Shown: positions 1 to 9,417 of the stretch, in pieces
How positions within the stretch are numbered: the stretch's first letter is position 1
Layout of the letters: each line of letters starts with the position of its first letter
Source of the DNA: Bacteroidales bacterium UBA1184
GTDB lineage: Bacteria; Bacteroidota; Bacteroidia; Bacteroidales; ML635J-15
Length of the DNA: 64,000 nucleotides
NCBI GenBank assembly: GCA_002310235.1
Contig: DBYO01000048.1
Coordinates: 1 to 64,000, forward strand
Direction: 5' to 3'
The notes under the pieces: generated by a model
The model's database searches: none
What the model was told of the DNA's origin: nothing
The model's input: the letters and a program-made list of their open reading frames with translations, nothing else
Program-made: the position numbers and the translations under genes

Positions 1-159
1 GGTACTATCTGGAACTATCAGGTTGTGCCACAGGCATTTTACGATGCGGGTTACATGAACAACGGACTTATGATTATGCCGCCTATGGCGTTGATAGCGG
101 TAGGATTGATAGTGTGGATTCAGCGTGCACGCCAGCAGAAAAAGGAGGAGGGTAAATAA
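1..159 (+). CDS. nqrD: Na+-translocating NADH:quinone reductase subunit D, C-terminal fragment
   Basis: Open from the window edge, so only the last 52 residues are visible: a final hydrophobic segment (MIMPPMALIAVGLIVWI) followed by a basic tail ending KKEEGK. NqrD is an integral membrane subunit of the sodium-pumping NADH:ubiquinone oxidoreductase. The call rests mainly on position: its TAA shares one base with the ATG of nqrE (taATG), the usual D-E-F order of the operon, and the tail is what an NqrD C-terminus looks like. The rest of the gene lies outside the window. Confidence 0.85.
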   Translation, partial: GTIWNYQVVPQAFYDAGYMNNGLMIMPPMALIAVGLIVWIQRARQQKKEEGK

Positions 160-776
160 TGGAAAACATTGCTAACATATTCGTCAAGTCGATTTTTATC
201 GACAATATGATTTTCGCATATTTCCTCGGAATGTGCTCGTACCTTGCTGTATCGAAGACAGTTAAGACTTCGTTCGGATTGGGCGTTGCGGTGGCGTTTA
301 TGCTTACGATTACCGTTCCGATCAACTACCTTATCGAAAAGTATTTGCTTTGCAAGGGCGCAATGACATGGATTTCACCGTCGTTTGCCGATGTTGACTT
401 GTCGTTCCTTACGTTTATAGTATTCATTGCAGTTGTGGCTTCGATGACTCAGCTAGTCGAGATGGTAATTGAGAAATTCTCGCCGTCGCTGTACAATTCG
501 TTAGGAATCTTCCTGCCACTGATTGCTGTAAACTGCGCAATATTAGGCGGTTCGCTCTTTATGGCGGAACGCTCGTACGCAAATGTCGGCGAAGCTGCCG
601 TTTTCGGTTTCGGCTCGGGAATAGGCTGGTTGCTTGCAATTGTCAGCCTTGCTGCCATACGCGAAAAGATTAAATACTCGAAGATACCAAAGGCCCTTGA
701 CGGACTGGGCATTGCGTTCATAATTGTCGGTCTTATGGGATTGGCTTTCATGGGATTTATGGGAATAAAATTGTAG
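159..776 (+). CDS. nqrE: Na+-translocating NADH:quinone reductase subunit E
   Basis: 205 residues, the normal length for NqrE, with about six hydrophobic membrane segments. NqrE and its paralogue NqrD form the pseudo-symmetric membrane core of the Na+ pump and hold an iron site through conserved half-membrane cysteines. Here Cys26 (in YFLGMCSYLAV) and Cys126 (in LIAVNCAILGG) fit the positions expected for those ligands. The start ATG overlaps the nqrD stop by one base, implying translational coupling, and nqrF starts 4 nt after its stop. The GFGSGIGWLLA segment near residue 150 is also family-typical. Confidence 0.95.
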   Translation: MENIANIFVKSIFIDNMIFAYFLGMCSYLAVSKTVKTSFGLGVAVAFMLTITVPINYLIEKYLLCKGAMTWISPSFADVDLSFLTFIVFIAVVASMTQLVEMVIEKFSPSLYNSLGIFLPLIAVNCAILGGSLFMAERSYANVGEAAVFGFGSGIGWLLAIVSLAAIREKIKYSKIPKALDGLGIAFIIVGLMGLAFMGFMGIKL

Positions 777-780
777 GATT

Positions 781-2034
781 ATGCTGTTGTTTCAATCTAT
801 AGTTCTTATCAGTGCCATTGCGGTTTTCTTAGTCGTGATGGTCGCCTTGGTTGCAATTTTGCTTTTTGCCAAGAAAAAACTTACGCCTCAGTCGAAGGTG
901 AAAATTACGATTAACGATAAAGACACTCTCGAAGTCGATACTGGCAACTCGTTGATGCTTACTTTGAAAGAGCATAATATCCATCTTCCTTCGGCTTGCG
1001 GTGGCGGTGGAAGTTGCGGTATGTGCAAGTGCCGTGTAGTGCAGGGTGGAAACGGAATCTTGCCGACCGAAACAGGTTTCTTCACACGCAAGGAACAGCA
1101 GAACTTCTGGCGTCTGGCTTGCCAGGTCAAAGTTCGCAACGACATGAAACTTGTTATTCCTGAGGATATTATGGGAATCAAGAAGATGGAGTGCGAAGTT
1201 GTGTCGAACCGCAATGTGGCTACCTTCATAAAGGAATTTGTTGTCAAGTTGCCCGAAGGCGAGACTCTTAACTTCAAGTCGGGTTCGTACATACAGATTG
1301 ATGTTCCGCAAGTTACGGTCGATTATTCGAAGGATATTGATGTGGATGACGAATTCAAGGAAGACTGGGACAAGCTTGGCATCTGGAACTTGAAGATGAC
1401 GAATCCCGAGCCGACTTTCCGTGCTTACTCGATGGCAAATCATCCGGCCGAGAGCAATATGGTTATGCTGAACATCCGTATTGCTACACCGCCGTGGGAC
1501 AGGAGTGCAGGAACATTCATGAATGTAAATCCGGGGGTATGCTCGTCGTTCATTTTCTCGCGCAAGCCAGGCGACAAGGTTATGATTTCGGGACCTTATG
1601 GCGAATTCCACATCAAGGATACAGTCCGTGAGATTATGTTTATAGGTGGTGGCGCAGGTATGGCTCCAATGCGTTCGCATATCTTCCACTTGTTCAAGAC
1701 TTTGAAGACAACGCGCAAGGTTTCGTTCTGGTACGGAGCGAGATCGCGCCGCGAGATTTTCTACGAAAACGACTTTAAGCAGATTGAAGCCGAGTTCCCG
1801 AATTTCTCGTTCAACATTGCCTTGTCGGAACCAAAGCCTGAGGACAACTGGGACGGCTATGTAGGTTTCATCCACAAGGTTATCGAGGATAATTATCTGA
1901 AGAACCATCAGGAACCAGAAGAAATCGAATATTATCTCTGTGGTCCGCCAATGATGACGGCTGCCGTCACCAAGATGCTCGACGATTACGGCGTTCCGCC
2001 CGAGATGATAGCATTCGATGATTTTGGTGGATAG
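781..2034 (+). CDS. nqrF: Na+-translocating NADH:quinone reductase subunit F
   Basis: 417 residues. This is the NADH-oxidising entry subunit of Na+-NQR: NADH to FAD to 2Fe-2S and on into the pump. Residues about 5-30 are one membrane anchor. A plant-type ferredoxin domain follows with Cys73, Cys79, Cys82 and Cys114 as cluster ligands. The FAD-binding motif RAYSMANHP lies near residue 217 and the NADH-binding glycine motif GGGAGMAPMRSH near 290. The C-terminus ends in an aromatic-glycine tail (DDFGG) as in the family. It is the last gene of the nqr operon; no clear terminator follows. Confidence 0.97.
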   Translation: MLLFQSIVLISAIAVFLVVMVALVAILLFAKKKLTPQSKVKITINDKDTLEVDTGNSLMLTLKEHNIHLPSACGGGGSCGMCKCRVVQGGNGILPTETGFFTRKEQQNFWRLACQVKVRNDMKLVIPEDIMGIKKMECEVVSNRNVATFIKEFVVKLPEGETLNFKSGSYIQIDVPQVTVDYSKDIDVDDEFKEDWDKLGIWNLKMTNPEPTFRAYSMANHPAESNMVMLNIRIATPPWDRSAGTFMNVNPGVCSSFIFSRKPGDKVMISGPYGEFHIKDTVREIMFIGGGAGMAPMRSHIFHLFKTLKTTRKVSFWYGARSRREIFYENDFKQIEAEFPNFSFNIALSEPKPEDNWDGYVGFIHKVIEDNYLKNHQEPEEIEYYLCGPPMMTAAVTKMLDDYGVPPEMIAFDDFGG

Positions 2035-2057
2035 GATGTTTCTAACGAAAATTAAAA

Positions 2058-2065
2058 TATCTTTG
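2058..2065 (+). promoter_or_regulatory. Candidate Bacteroidota -7 box (TATCTTTG) upstream of the small HTH gene
   Basis: TATCTTTG matches TAnnTTTG and lies 23 nt after the nqrF stop. No good TTTG is seen 19-21 nt upstream, so this is only half a promoter. It could start the transcript of the HTH gene at 2285 with a leader of about 210 nt. Confidence 0.35.
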
Positions 2066-2284
2066 TGTGAAACAACTTATAAAATGATGTAGAAACTGAA
2101 ATATAAAATATAATTGAGCTTTGCTCTTATTCTTGATTTCGAAAAATCGCCAAATTATGTACTCAGGAATTTGTTGCAAATGTTCACGCCACGGCGTGGA
2201 TTATTTTGTGCTTATTAGAGTACAGGGTTTTGGCGAGCCTTCGGAATATGATAAGCGTACAAGCAAAACGATTCACGCTTTTTT

Positions 2285-2488
2285 ATGGTCGATGGCGAAA
2301 TACATATAGGTAGGATAATTCAGGGAAAACTGAAGGAGCAAGGCCGCTCGGTAGTTTGGCTTGCAAAGCAAATCCCATGTACTCGCGAACATTTGTATAA
2401 GATTTTCGCCAAGCCCGACATAAATACAGCAATGCTGCAGCGAATCTCAAAAATCCTAGATTACAATTTCTTTAAACTGTACGAATGA
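2285..2488 (+). CDS. Small XRE-like helix-turn-helix protein
   Basis: 67 residues: an IHIGRIIQGKLKEQGRS opening, then a WLAKQIPCTREHLYKIF helix-turn-helix and a hydrophobic C-terminal helix (RISKILDYNFFKLY). It resembles the very small single-domain XRE-type proteins common in Bacteroidota, where the whole protein is the DNA-binding domain. The ATG at 2285 is preferred because nearly all of the protein after it is HTH. Targets are unknown. It stands alone between nqrF and a secreted-protein gene on the same strand, with about 250 nt upstream and 145 nt downstream. Confidence 0.7.
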   Translation: MVDGEIHIGRIIQGKLKEQGRSVVWLAKQIPCTREHLYKIFAKPDINTAMLQRISKILDYNFFKLYE

Positions 2489-2561
2489 TGTAACTATTTT
2501 GATTACAATTATGTTGTGTTTTTAAATACTATAAGGGGTAATATAGTAGTTATAAGCAATG

Positions 2562-2569
2562 TATTTTTG
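2562..2569 (+). promoter_or_regulatory. Candidate -7 box (TATTTTTG) for the secreted protein at 2634
   Basis: Exact match to TAnnTTTG about 65 nt before the ATG at 2634. It overlaps the N-terminal extension that a start at 2559 would give, which argues that translation begins at 2634. No convincing -33 TTTG was seen. Confidence 0.4.
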
Positions 2570-2633
2570 TCTAATTGTTAATTTTTTTACTTTAAAACCG
2601 ACGGGCCGATGGGATATAACAGGCGGAAGAAAA

Positions 2634-3449
2634 ATGAGAACAATAAGGATTATTGCTTTTTGCATTGTGACAATGTTCTTTTTTAACGGACTTTTTGCCC
2701 AGGAAGAAAAGCCAGTTATTGATTGCAATTATGAAATGCCTGCGTTCAGCGATAATTCGGCATTGATGATTGATGCTCGCACTGTTTCTGATAAGTTCGG
2801 CAATGGTTCGAAAGTTGCCGGGTTCAATGTCAAGATTGTAAACTATTCAAAGTACAAATCGGTACAATTTGAGGTTTTTGTACATTCTCCGTTGACACAG
2901 AAATGGGAGAGCCTTGGCAATGAAACACTTCTAGGATTTGATGCAGATGCTAATTTTGGTAAGAAATTTCCAGACTTGGGAATGTACCGTTACTTTGCCG
3001 TAGTGACAAAGGATGCAAGCAAGTATGACCTTAAGGTGGAAAAAGGCATGACAAAAATCGAAATTTTAGTTTATACCAAGGGCGCTGATATGACACAGCA
3101 GCCGTTGCCTTATTACGATGCTTCCAATGCTTACGTATTCACATCGAAGAAGCTTCCAAGAGGAGCAAGTGAAAACATAAGAATGATTAACAATTCTTCG
3201 CAACAGACGTTGAGTGTAGGTGTTTTCGGTTGGGACAAAAAGAATTATGAATGGGTTAAAATAGCTAGTATTGCTGCACAGGCAGGACAAAAGAAGCCTA
3301 CAGTTTTTGAAGCAGACAACAAAAAGATTCATTTCTCCAAATTCGACTATTTGTCAATAGTATCACCAGACGGAAAGAAGTACGATTACATTTTCCGTGA
3401 AGATCATAGCGATTGGAGCATTGATGCTAGTGACCATATCGGAGACTAA
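2634..3449 (+). CDS. Secreted protein of unknown function
   Basis: 271 residues. It begins with a classic signal peptide (basic MRTIR, a hydrophobic core, cleavage after LFAQ near residue 23). The mature part looks all-beta and shows no motif I recognise; it could be two related beta domains, because phrases on elasticity of a surface or matrix-like fold (FEVFVHSPLTQKWES and VGVFGWDKKNYEWVK) resemble each other loosely. A longer in-frame start at 2559 is rejected because it lacks a signal peptide and overlaps a -7 box. A bidirectional terminator follows. Function is not assignable from sequence alone. Confidence 0.75.
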   Translation: MRTIRIIAFCIVTMFFFNGLFAQEEKPVIDCNYEMPAFSDNSALMIDARTVSDKFGNGSKVAGFNVKIVNYSKYKSVQFEVFVHSPLTQKWESLGNETLLGFDADANFGKKFPDLGMYRYFAVVTKDASKYDLKVEKGMTKIEILVYTKGADMTQQPLPYYDASNAYVFTSKKLPRGASENIRMINNSSQQTLSVGVFGWDKKNYEWVKIASIAAQAGQKKPTVFEADNKKIHFSKFDYLSIVSPDGKKYDYIFREDHSDWSIDASDHIGD

Positions 3450-3466
3450 TTTGGATAATAATTAAT

Positions 3467-3496
3467 AAAAAAGCACCGCATAAACGGTGCTTTTTT
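3467..3496. terminator. Bidirectional rho-independent terminator
   Basis: GCACCG (3473-3478) and CGGTGC (3485-3490) form a 6-bp GC-rich stem with a 6-nt loop, flanked by A-run and T-run on opposite sides, so it can act in both directions. It separates the secreted-protein gene (+) from yidC (-). Confidence 0.85.
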
Positions 3497-3513
3497 ATTT
3501 CGTTGCGCTGACA

Positions 3514-5472
3514 TTATTTCTGTCTTTTGCGCATTTCTTCTTGCTGTTTCTTCGAAGCTTCTTCCAAACGTTGCATCCACTTCGATTTCTTCTTTGGCTT
3601 GTTCTTGTTGGCTTCCATCTGAGCAAGTAGTTTGTCCTCGTTCACTACGAAACGCTGGATAATCCAGGTCTGCAGGATGCTGAACAAGTTTGCAAGCAGG
3701 TAGTAGTAGCTCAATCCTGACGAATACTTATTGAACCACAACAACATAAGTATTGGCATCATCCACATCATAACCTTCATGCCGGGCATCGAGTTGCCTG
3801 CGTTCTGGTTGCTTGTCATCTTCTGCTGTACGAACATCGAAATTGCCATAAGCAAAGCGAACAAGCTGACGTGGTTTCCGTAGAGCGACGAAATAATCGG
3901 AATGTTTGTACTCCATTCAAGAATTGCATCGTACGACGAAAGGTCGGTTGCCCACAAGAATGGCTGCTGGCGCAATTCGATAGAAGCAGGGAAGAAGCGG
4001 AACATTGCAATAAGTATCGGGAACTGGAGCAACAATGGCAAGCAACCGCCCATTGGACTTACACCGGCCTTCTGGTAAAGGCTCATCTGTGCCTGCTGGC
4101 GTTCCATTTCCTTGCCTTTCGGATACTTAGCAGCAATTTCGTCAAGCTGTGGCTTAAGTACGCGCATCTTTGCTGTTGACATGTACGACTTGTAGGTAAG
4201 CGGGAAAAGAACAAGCTTGATAATGATAGTCATCAGCAGAATGATGATACCGTAATTTGCGATTCCGCGGCCAAGCAGGTTGAACATCGGGATGATGGCA
4301 TACTTGTTTACCCAACCGAAAATTCCCCAGCCAAGCGGAATGACTTTTTCCATATCCATGTCGTTACCATCCTTGTCGGTGTATTCTTTCAACAGCGAAT
4401 ACTTGTTAGGTCCAAAATAAAAACTGAAGTCTTTGCTTACTTTCGACTCGTCTGGAATGTCGAGGAAAAAGTCGGACTTGAAAGTTTTCAATGCCCTAGG
4501 ATTTTCGTTTTCATCGAGTTTCAGCAACGAAATCTTTGGGTCACCTAACGAATTGTCCTTAGAAACGAGAATAGAGGAGAAGAACTGCTGCTTGTAGGCT
4601 ATCCACTGTGCGCTTCCTTTGGTTTCGTAGCTGTCGGCGTCCTTCATCTCGTTGAGGTTTTCGATTTCCTCGTCCGACATGCGCATAAACACCGTGGTGT
4701 TGTTCGATTCCCAGTCGCGGCCTCTTTCGAGAGCTAGCACGTCAACGTACCATTGCATGCGTGTGCTGGTGTTGTCCTTCATTTCGTCTTTCAAACCGAC
4801 TATATTCAGACTCATGTCGAGCATGTAGTCGTCGGGCTTGATGACGTAGTTGTATTCAATGTACTTGCCAGCATCGGCAGTAAGACGCATAGCCAAGTTC
4901 AAGCCATTTTCACCAACCTTAAGTGTATCGGACTCCAATGCTTTTCCACCAGCCAACGGTTCGAAATACATGTTATTAGTAACCAGAGGCTTGCCGTTTA
5001 TAGTGAGTACAATTCCGAAAATTGAATTCTCATCGTTTTCGAACAAAACCAACGGTTCCTGATTGAAGGTCTTGTAATCCTTAAGCTGTACAGAATAAAT
5101 CTTACCGCCTTTATTAAGGAAGGTTATTATCATTTTGTCGTTCTCGACAACCGTATATTTGTTCTCACCGTTTACCGACTTTGCAAAAATGCCATAATCG
5201 TTGCGCAGTTTAACATTCTTTATAGAATCTATCTGTTCGGGGCTCAAACTATCAGCCATTGCCGCAGCTTCATTTTCTGCTTTTTCGGCTTCAGCCTTAA
5301 GCAGTTCAGCAGCAACTTTGGCTTCTTCTTCCTTAACCATCTGTTCATGAGCAATGGAATCCTGCACACGCTGACGTTCGGCTATTTCCTCTTTGCTAGG
5401 ACGCGAGAGAAACATGTATCCGATAAGAAGAGCGCTTATGATTACAAGCCCAATGATTGTGTTTTTATCCAT
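3514..5472 (-). CDS. yidC: Membrane protein insertase YidC
   Basis: 652 residues, the long form usual in Bacteroidota. An N-terminal signal-anchor (residues about 5-22) is followed by a Glu/Ala-rich linker, a large periplasmic beta domain to about residue 370, and the conserved YidC/Oxa1 core with five membrane segments (starting near WGIFGWVNKYAIIPMFN and including YGIIILLMTIIIKLVLFPLT and GCLPLLLQFPILIAMF). The C-terminal tail is strongly basic (KKKSKWMQRLEEASKK), which contacts the ribosome in homologues. It inserts and folds inner-membrane proteins alone or with SecYEG. It starts 3 nt after the pyrG stop. The partner yidD lies far away at 63237. Confidence 0.97.
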   Translation of the reverse strand: MDKNTIIGLVIISALLIGYMFLSRPSKEEIAERQRVQDSIAHEQMVKEEEAKVAAELLKAEAEKAENEAAAMADSLSPEQIDSIKNVKLRNDYGIFAKSVNGENKYTVVENDKMIITFLNKGGKIYSVQLKDYKTFNQEPLVLFENDENSIFGIVLTINGKPLVTNNMYFEPLAGGKALESDTLKVGENGLNLAMRLTADAGKYIEYNYVIKPDDYMLDMSLNIVGLKDEMKDNTSTRMQWYVDVLALERGRDWESNNTTVFMRMSDEEIENLNEMKDADSYETKGSAQWIAYKQQFFSSILVSKDNSLGDPKISLLKLDENENPRALKTFKSDFFLDIPDESKVSKDFSFYFGPNKYSLLKEYTDKDGNDMDMEKVIPLGWGIFGWVNKYAIIPMFNLLGRGIANYGIIILLMTIIIKLVLFPLTYKSYMSTAKMRVLKPQLDEIAAKYPKGKEMERQQAQMSLYQKAGVSPMGGCLPLLLQFPILIAMFRFFPASIELRQQPFLWATDLSSYDAILEWSTNIPIISSLYGNHVSLFALLMAISMFVQQKMTSNQNAGNSMPGMKVMMWMMPILMLLWFNKYSSGLSYYYLLANLFSILQTWIIQRFVVNEDKLLAQMEANKNKPKKKSKWMQRLEEASKKQQEEMRKRQK

Positions 5473-5475
5473 ATA

Positions 5476-7086
5476 TTACTTCTTATTATCAATAGTTGCT
5501 TTAACAAAACTTACAAATAATGGGTGCGGGTTGAGTACAGTACTCTTGTACTCCGGATGGAACTGAACGCCGACAAACCATTTATTAGCAGGAATTTCTA
5601 CTATTTCGACCAAGTTTGTCTGTGGGTTTATACCAGTTGCAATCATTCCTGCAGCCTCGAAAGCTTCCTTGTAAGAGTTGTTGAACTCGTAGCGGTGACG
5701 ATGACGTTCTTCAATCTCAAGGCTTCCATATGCTTCTGCTGCTTTTGAACCTTCTTTAAGAACACATGGATATGCACCAAGACGCATTGTTCCACCTTTT
5801 TCGGTAACGAGTTTCTGTTCTTCCATAAGGTTGATGACTGGGTTGGCGCACTTTTCGTCCATTTCCAACGAATTGGCATCGTCGAGACCCAATACATTTC
5901 TAGCAAATTCGATTACAGCGCACTGCATGCCGAGGCAAATGCCAAGGAACGGAATGTCGTTTTCCCTTGCATAGCGTACAGCAGCAATCTTGCCTTCGAT
6001 ACCACGATTGCCAAAGCCTGGTGCCACAAGCATACCGTCGATGTCGGCAAACAAGGATTCGCAGTTTTCCTTGGTTACGTTTTCTGCGTTTATGTATGCA
6101 ACATTTACATCAGCTTCGTTGGCTGCACCGGCATGAATGAACGATTCGTTGATAGATTTGTATGCATCCTTCAGTTCTACGTACTTACCGACAAGAGCAA
6201 TCTTTACATGATGCTTCGGATTCTTGTATCTGTCGAGGAATGAACGCCAAGGAAGCAATTCTGGCTGCGGTCCTACTTCGAGGCCTAATTGCTTGAGAAC
6301 TATCTCATCGAGACCTTCTTTCTGCATTACCAGCGGAACTTCGTATATAGTGCTGCAGTCCTTAGATTCGATTACTGCTCCTGGCTGAACGTTGCAGAAG
6401 TTGGCAACCTTAGCCTTGATATCGGGACGAAGCTTGTGCTCGGTTCTGAGAACAAGTACGTCGGGCTGAACACCAGCTTCCTGCAATGCCTTTACAGAGT
6501 GCTGTGTAGGCTTGGTCTTAAGTTCTCCGCAAGATGCAAGATAGGGAACGAGTGTCAAGTGGATGCACACGCAACGATTCTTGAGTTCCCATTTCAACTG
6601 ACGAACAGCCTCAATGTACGACAACGACTCGATATCACCAACTGTGCCGCCGATTTCGGTGATTACGAAATCATAGTTACCATTGGTTCCCAATAGTTTT
6701 ATCCTACGCTTTATCTCATCGGTGATGTGAGGAATTATCTGCACAGTCTTGCCCAAATAATCGCCTCGACGTTCCTTTTCGATTACCGTCTTATATATTC
6801 TTCCTGTTGTTACGTTGTTGGCCTGTGAGGTACGAACATTCAAAAACCTTTCGTAGTGACCGAGGTCGAGGTCGGTTTCGGCGCCGTCGTCGGTTACGAA
6901 GCATTCACCATGTTCGAATGGATTAAGTGTGCCAGGGTCAACATTAATGTAAGGATCAAGTTTTTGGATTGTAACTGAATAATTTCTTGCCTGAAGCAAT
7001 TTGGCCAATGATGCCGAAATTATTCCTTTTCCTAACGACGAAGCAACGCCGCCAGTTACAAAAATGTATTTAGTTTCTTGTGTCAT
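5476..7086 (-). CDS. pyrG: CTP synthase (glutamine hydrolysing)
   Basis: 536 residues, normal length. It makes CTP from UTP, ATP and glutamine in the cytosol. The N-terminal synthase domain begins with KYIFVTGGVASSLGKG (P-loop) and carries the DPYINVDPGTLNPFEHGE signature. The C-terminal class I glutamine amidotransferase domain shows the nucleophile elbow FLGICLGMQ (catalytic Cys near 380) and the His-Glu pair in FHPEYKS. yidC follows after 3 nt, so the two are probably co-transcribed; the TonB receptor gene ends 6 nt upstream, giving a possible run from 11371 to 3514. Confidence 0.98.
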   Translation of the reverse strand: MTQETKYIFVTGGVASSLGKGIISASLAKLLQARNYSVTIQKLDPYINVDPGTLNPFEHGECFVTDDGAETDLDLGHYERFLNVRTSQANNVTTGRIYKTVIEKERRGDYLGKTVQIIPHITDEIKRRIKLLGTNGNYDFVITEIGGTVGDIESLSYIEAVRQLKWELKNRCVCIHLTLVPYLASCGELKTKPTQHSVKALQEAGVQPDVLVLRTEHKLRPDIKAKVANFCNVQPGAVIESKDCSTIYEVPLVMQKEGLDEIVLKQLGLEVGPQPELLPWRSFLDRYKNPKHHVKIALVGKYVELKDAYKSINESFIHAGAANEADVNVAYINAENVTKENCESLFADIDGMLVAPGFGNRGIEGKIAAVRYARENDIPFLGICLGMQCAVIEFARNVLGLDDANSLEMDEKCANPVINLMEEQKLVTEKGGTMRLGAYPCVLKEGSKAAEAYGSLEIEERHRHRYEFNNSYKEAFEAAGMIATGINPQTNLVEIVEIPANKWFVGVQFHPEYKSTVLNPHPLFVSFVKATIDNKK

Positions 7087-7092
7087 AATATG

Positions 7093-9417
7093 TTAAAATG
7101 TAAAATTCATACCAAAGCTTGGCATAATCGGCAACTGGTCAACACGATTATACTCAATTCTGTCAAAATAAAATATATTAGCGCGATTATAAACGTTTGT
7201 TACACCAAGGTTAATCTCAAGTTTCAAGTTGTGCTTAAAAGCAAATACCTTGTTAATGGTAAGGTCGAGACGGTGATAGTTGGGCAGGCGTCCTGTATTA
7301 AGATCTGAGTATGCCACACCAAGAGTTCCGTTATTAGTCCAGTATTGAGTGTTAAGTCCACCCGTAAAATCAACATTTTCGTACAATGCCGAAGTAAGAG
7401 TGAACGGGAAACCTGAACCATAGTTCCATCTTGCACTTACATTCCATGAGTTGTTCTTTCCAAACTTGTATGTTGCAACAAGGTTGACATTGTGACGACG
7501 GTCGTAGTTAGGAGCATAAGTCGATACGCCATCGAACCTGCGAACCCAACCCAAGGAATATACAGCCCAGATATACCATTTCTCAGTATCGTATTTCAAA
7601 AGAAAGTCAACACCGTATGCATATCCCGATTCAACCATGAAATCCTTCTTCTGATAATCAGGACGTGAAGCATTGGTTGTATTATCGTCATAAATCTTAT
7701 TCCTATTTATCGTAGTTATCTGATCGAAATTCTTGAGATAGCCTTCTACATTAAGATTTAATGAGTTAACGATATCCCATTCGAAACCAAATATTACATG
7801 TTCTGACTTTTGCAGTTTTGTCTTTAGGATTTCGCCCTTGTATGTATCGGGCATACTTGGCAAGTTTCCGCTAAGGAAGCCATAGAAAAGGTTGACAACA
7901 TCCTTGTCGCTATTTGCAGCCACAAGGTTCTGTGAATAAAGTCCGCCAGCAAGTTTGAGACGGAACCTTTCTACAACATTGTACTTAAAGCCAAGACGTG
8001 GTTCAGGCGATACAGATCCCATTGATGCATAATAATGTAAATGGAAACCTGGTTCTATCACAAGACTTCCCAAATTCCATTTATACTTTACATAACCTGC
8101 CAATTCGGTACTGTATTCCTCTTGCGACAACATTCTGCCGACCGAATTATAGTACACATAGTCGGTTGCAAAGCCAAGCATTTCGAGTCCCCATGTAAAA
8201 TCGTTCTTACCCATGTGATATACGAAATCTAATCCCACGTTGAATCCATCAATTGAACTCGCACTAGGATAATTGTCAAGTGCCTGCATTGATATTGCAT
8301 AGCTGGAGTAGGAGACATGAGCCTTTATCATCATAGACGAACTTGGCGGCACTACCGAAACGTTTCCACCAACACCATATGTTTTCCAATGCAAATCACT
8401 AATTCCCTGATAACTAACATTGTCATTAAAGTTAAATCCGAACACATTCACGCGGCTACCACCAGGTGCAGAAAGAGACAATTTTCCATATATATCGGTG
8501 AAATTAAACGGAAGTCCAGCACCATCATTTATATACCTATAAATATATTTGGATGCTTGTTCGAGATAAGAAGTCTTTGCCGACAAAATGTACGACAAAC
8601 TAGTTTTTCCTTCTTTGAATTTGACAATTGGACCTTCGAGCATAAGTTTTGCTCCAAAAGTGCTTGCCGAGAACTTGCCACCGAAGCGTTGTGCATTTCC
8701 ATCCTTCATGGTTATGTCCATTACCGAAGAAGAGCGACCTCCATATTCGGCATTGAAACCTCCGGTATAAACGTCGGCATTCCTTATGATGTCGGAATCG
8801 AATACAGAGAACAAACCTATAGAATGGAATGGGTTGTAGATGGTCATTCCATCGATAAGAACCAAGTTCTGTATGTTGGAACCACCACGAATATACAACT
8901 GACCGCCCTGGTCGCCAGTAAACGTAACACCAGGAAGCACTTGCAAGAACTGAGCTATATCAGGTTCGCCGCCTACCGATGGCAATTGCTTGATTTGAGT
9001 AGGGGATACCTTTATTATTGAGGCCCTTACTTGAGTTTTCTGCTCTTCACGTTCGGCCGACACAACAGTCTCCTGAAGTATTACAGCCGATTTCGACATC
9101 ATGAAGTTCTTTGAAACCAACTGACCTTCCTTGGCAATAGTAAACTCTTCTGTCAAATCAGTATATCCCAAATAAGTAACTGTGGCAGAATGCGTACCGA
9201 CAGGTATCTTTGGTATAGAAAAATAACCATTCACATCGGTTGATGCCCCCATATTAGTACCATTTACAGGAATTGATATGTTTGCAAACATACACGGTTC
9301 GCCAGTTTCCTTGTCGAGGACGAAACCTTTGAGTGTTCCTGTTTGAGAAAAAAGCATAGTTGCGTTCGTTAAAAACGCAACTATTACAATAAGTACAATT
9401 CTTATTTTTTTATTCAT
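7093..9417 (-). CDS. TonB-dependent outer-membrane receptor with carboxypeptidase-like N-terminal domain
   Basis: 774 residues. A signal peptide (to about residue 25, LFSQ) is followed by a carboxypeptidase-regulatory-like beta domain (TGTLKGFVLDKETGEP to about residue 110), a plug domain (about 130-240, with YIRGGSNIQNLVLIDG) and a beta-barrel ending in the aromatic MNFTF. Such proteins import large or scarce nutrients across the outer membrane using TonB-ExbBD energy. There is no SusD partner next to it, so a glycan substrate is not indicated; the ligand is unknown. The start codon lies inside the end of the upstream DUF349 gene (8-bp overlap), implying coupling. Confidence 0.93.
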   Translation of the reverse strand: MNKKIRIVLIVIVAFLTNATMLFSQTGTLKGFVLDKETGEPCMFANISIPVNGTNMGASTDVNGYFSIPKIPVGTHSATVTYLGYTDLTEEFTIAKEGQLVSKNFMMSKSAVILQETVVSAEREEQKTQVRASIIKVSPTQIKQLPSVGGEPDIAQFLQVLPGVTFTGDQGGQLYIRGGSNIQNLVLIDGMTIYNPFHSIGLFSVFDSDIIRNADVYTGGFNAEYGGRSSSVMDITMKDGNAQRFGGKFSASTFGAKLMLEGPIVKFKEGKTSLSYILSAKTSYLEQASKYIYRYINDGAGLPFNFTDIYGKLSLSAPGGSRVNVFGFNFNDNVSYQGISDLHWKTYGVGGNVSVVPPSSSMMIKAHVSYSSYAISMQALDNYPSASSIDGFNVGLDFVYHMGKNDFTWGLEMLGFATDYVYYNSVGRMLSQEEYSTELAGYVKYKWNLGSLVIEPGFHLHYYASMGSVSPEPRLGFKYNVVERFRLKLAGGLYSQNLVAANSDKDVVNLFYGFLSGNLPSMPDTYKGEILKTKLQKSEHVIFGFEWDIVNSLNLNVEGYLKNFDQITTINRNKIYDDNTTNASRPDYQKKDFMVESGYAYGVDFLLKYDTEKWYIWAVYSLGWVRRFDGVSTYAPNYDRRHNVNLVATYKFGKNNSWNVSARWNYGSGFPFTLTSALYENVDFTGGLNTQYWTNNGTLGVAYSDLNTGRLPNYHRLDLTINKVFAFKHNLKLEINLGVTNVYNRANIFYFDRIEYNRVDQLPIMPSFGMNFTF

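Noticed and set aside
829..1908. Long 359-codon open frame on the minus strand inside nqrF
   Set aside because: Antisense shadow of nqrF; composition and lack of any domain or promoter support no gene.
2121..2309. 62-codon plus-strand frame before the small HTH gene
   Set aside because: No promoter-proximal start, no domain; its end overlaps the HTH gene.
8317..9021. Plus-strand open frame of 234 codons inside the TonB receptor
   Set aside because: Antisense shadow; residues are Arg/Ser/Thr-rich with no domain.
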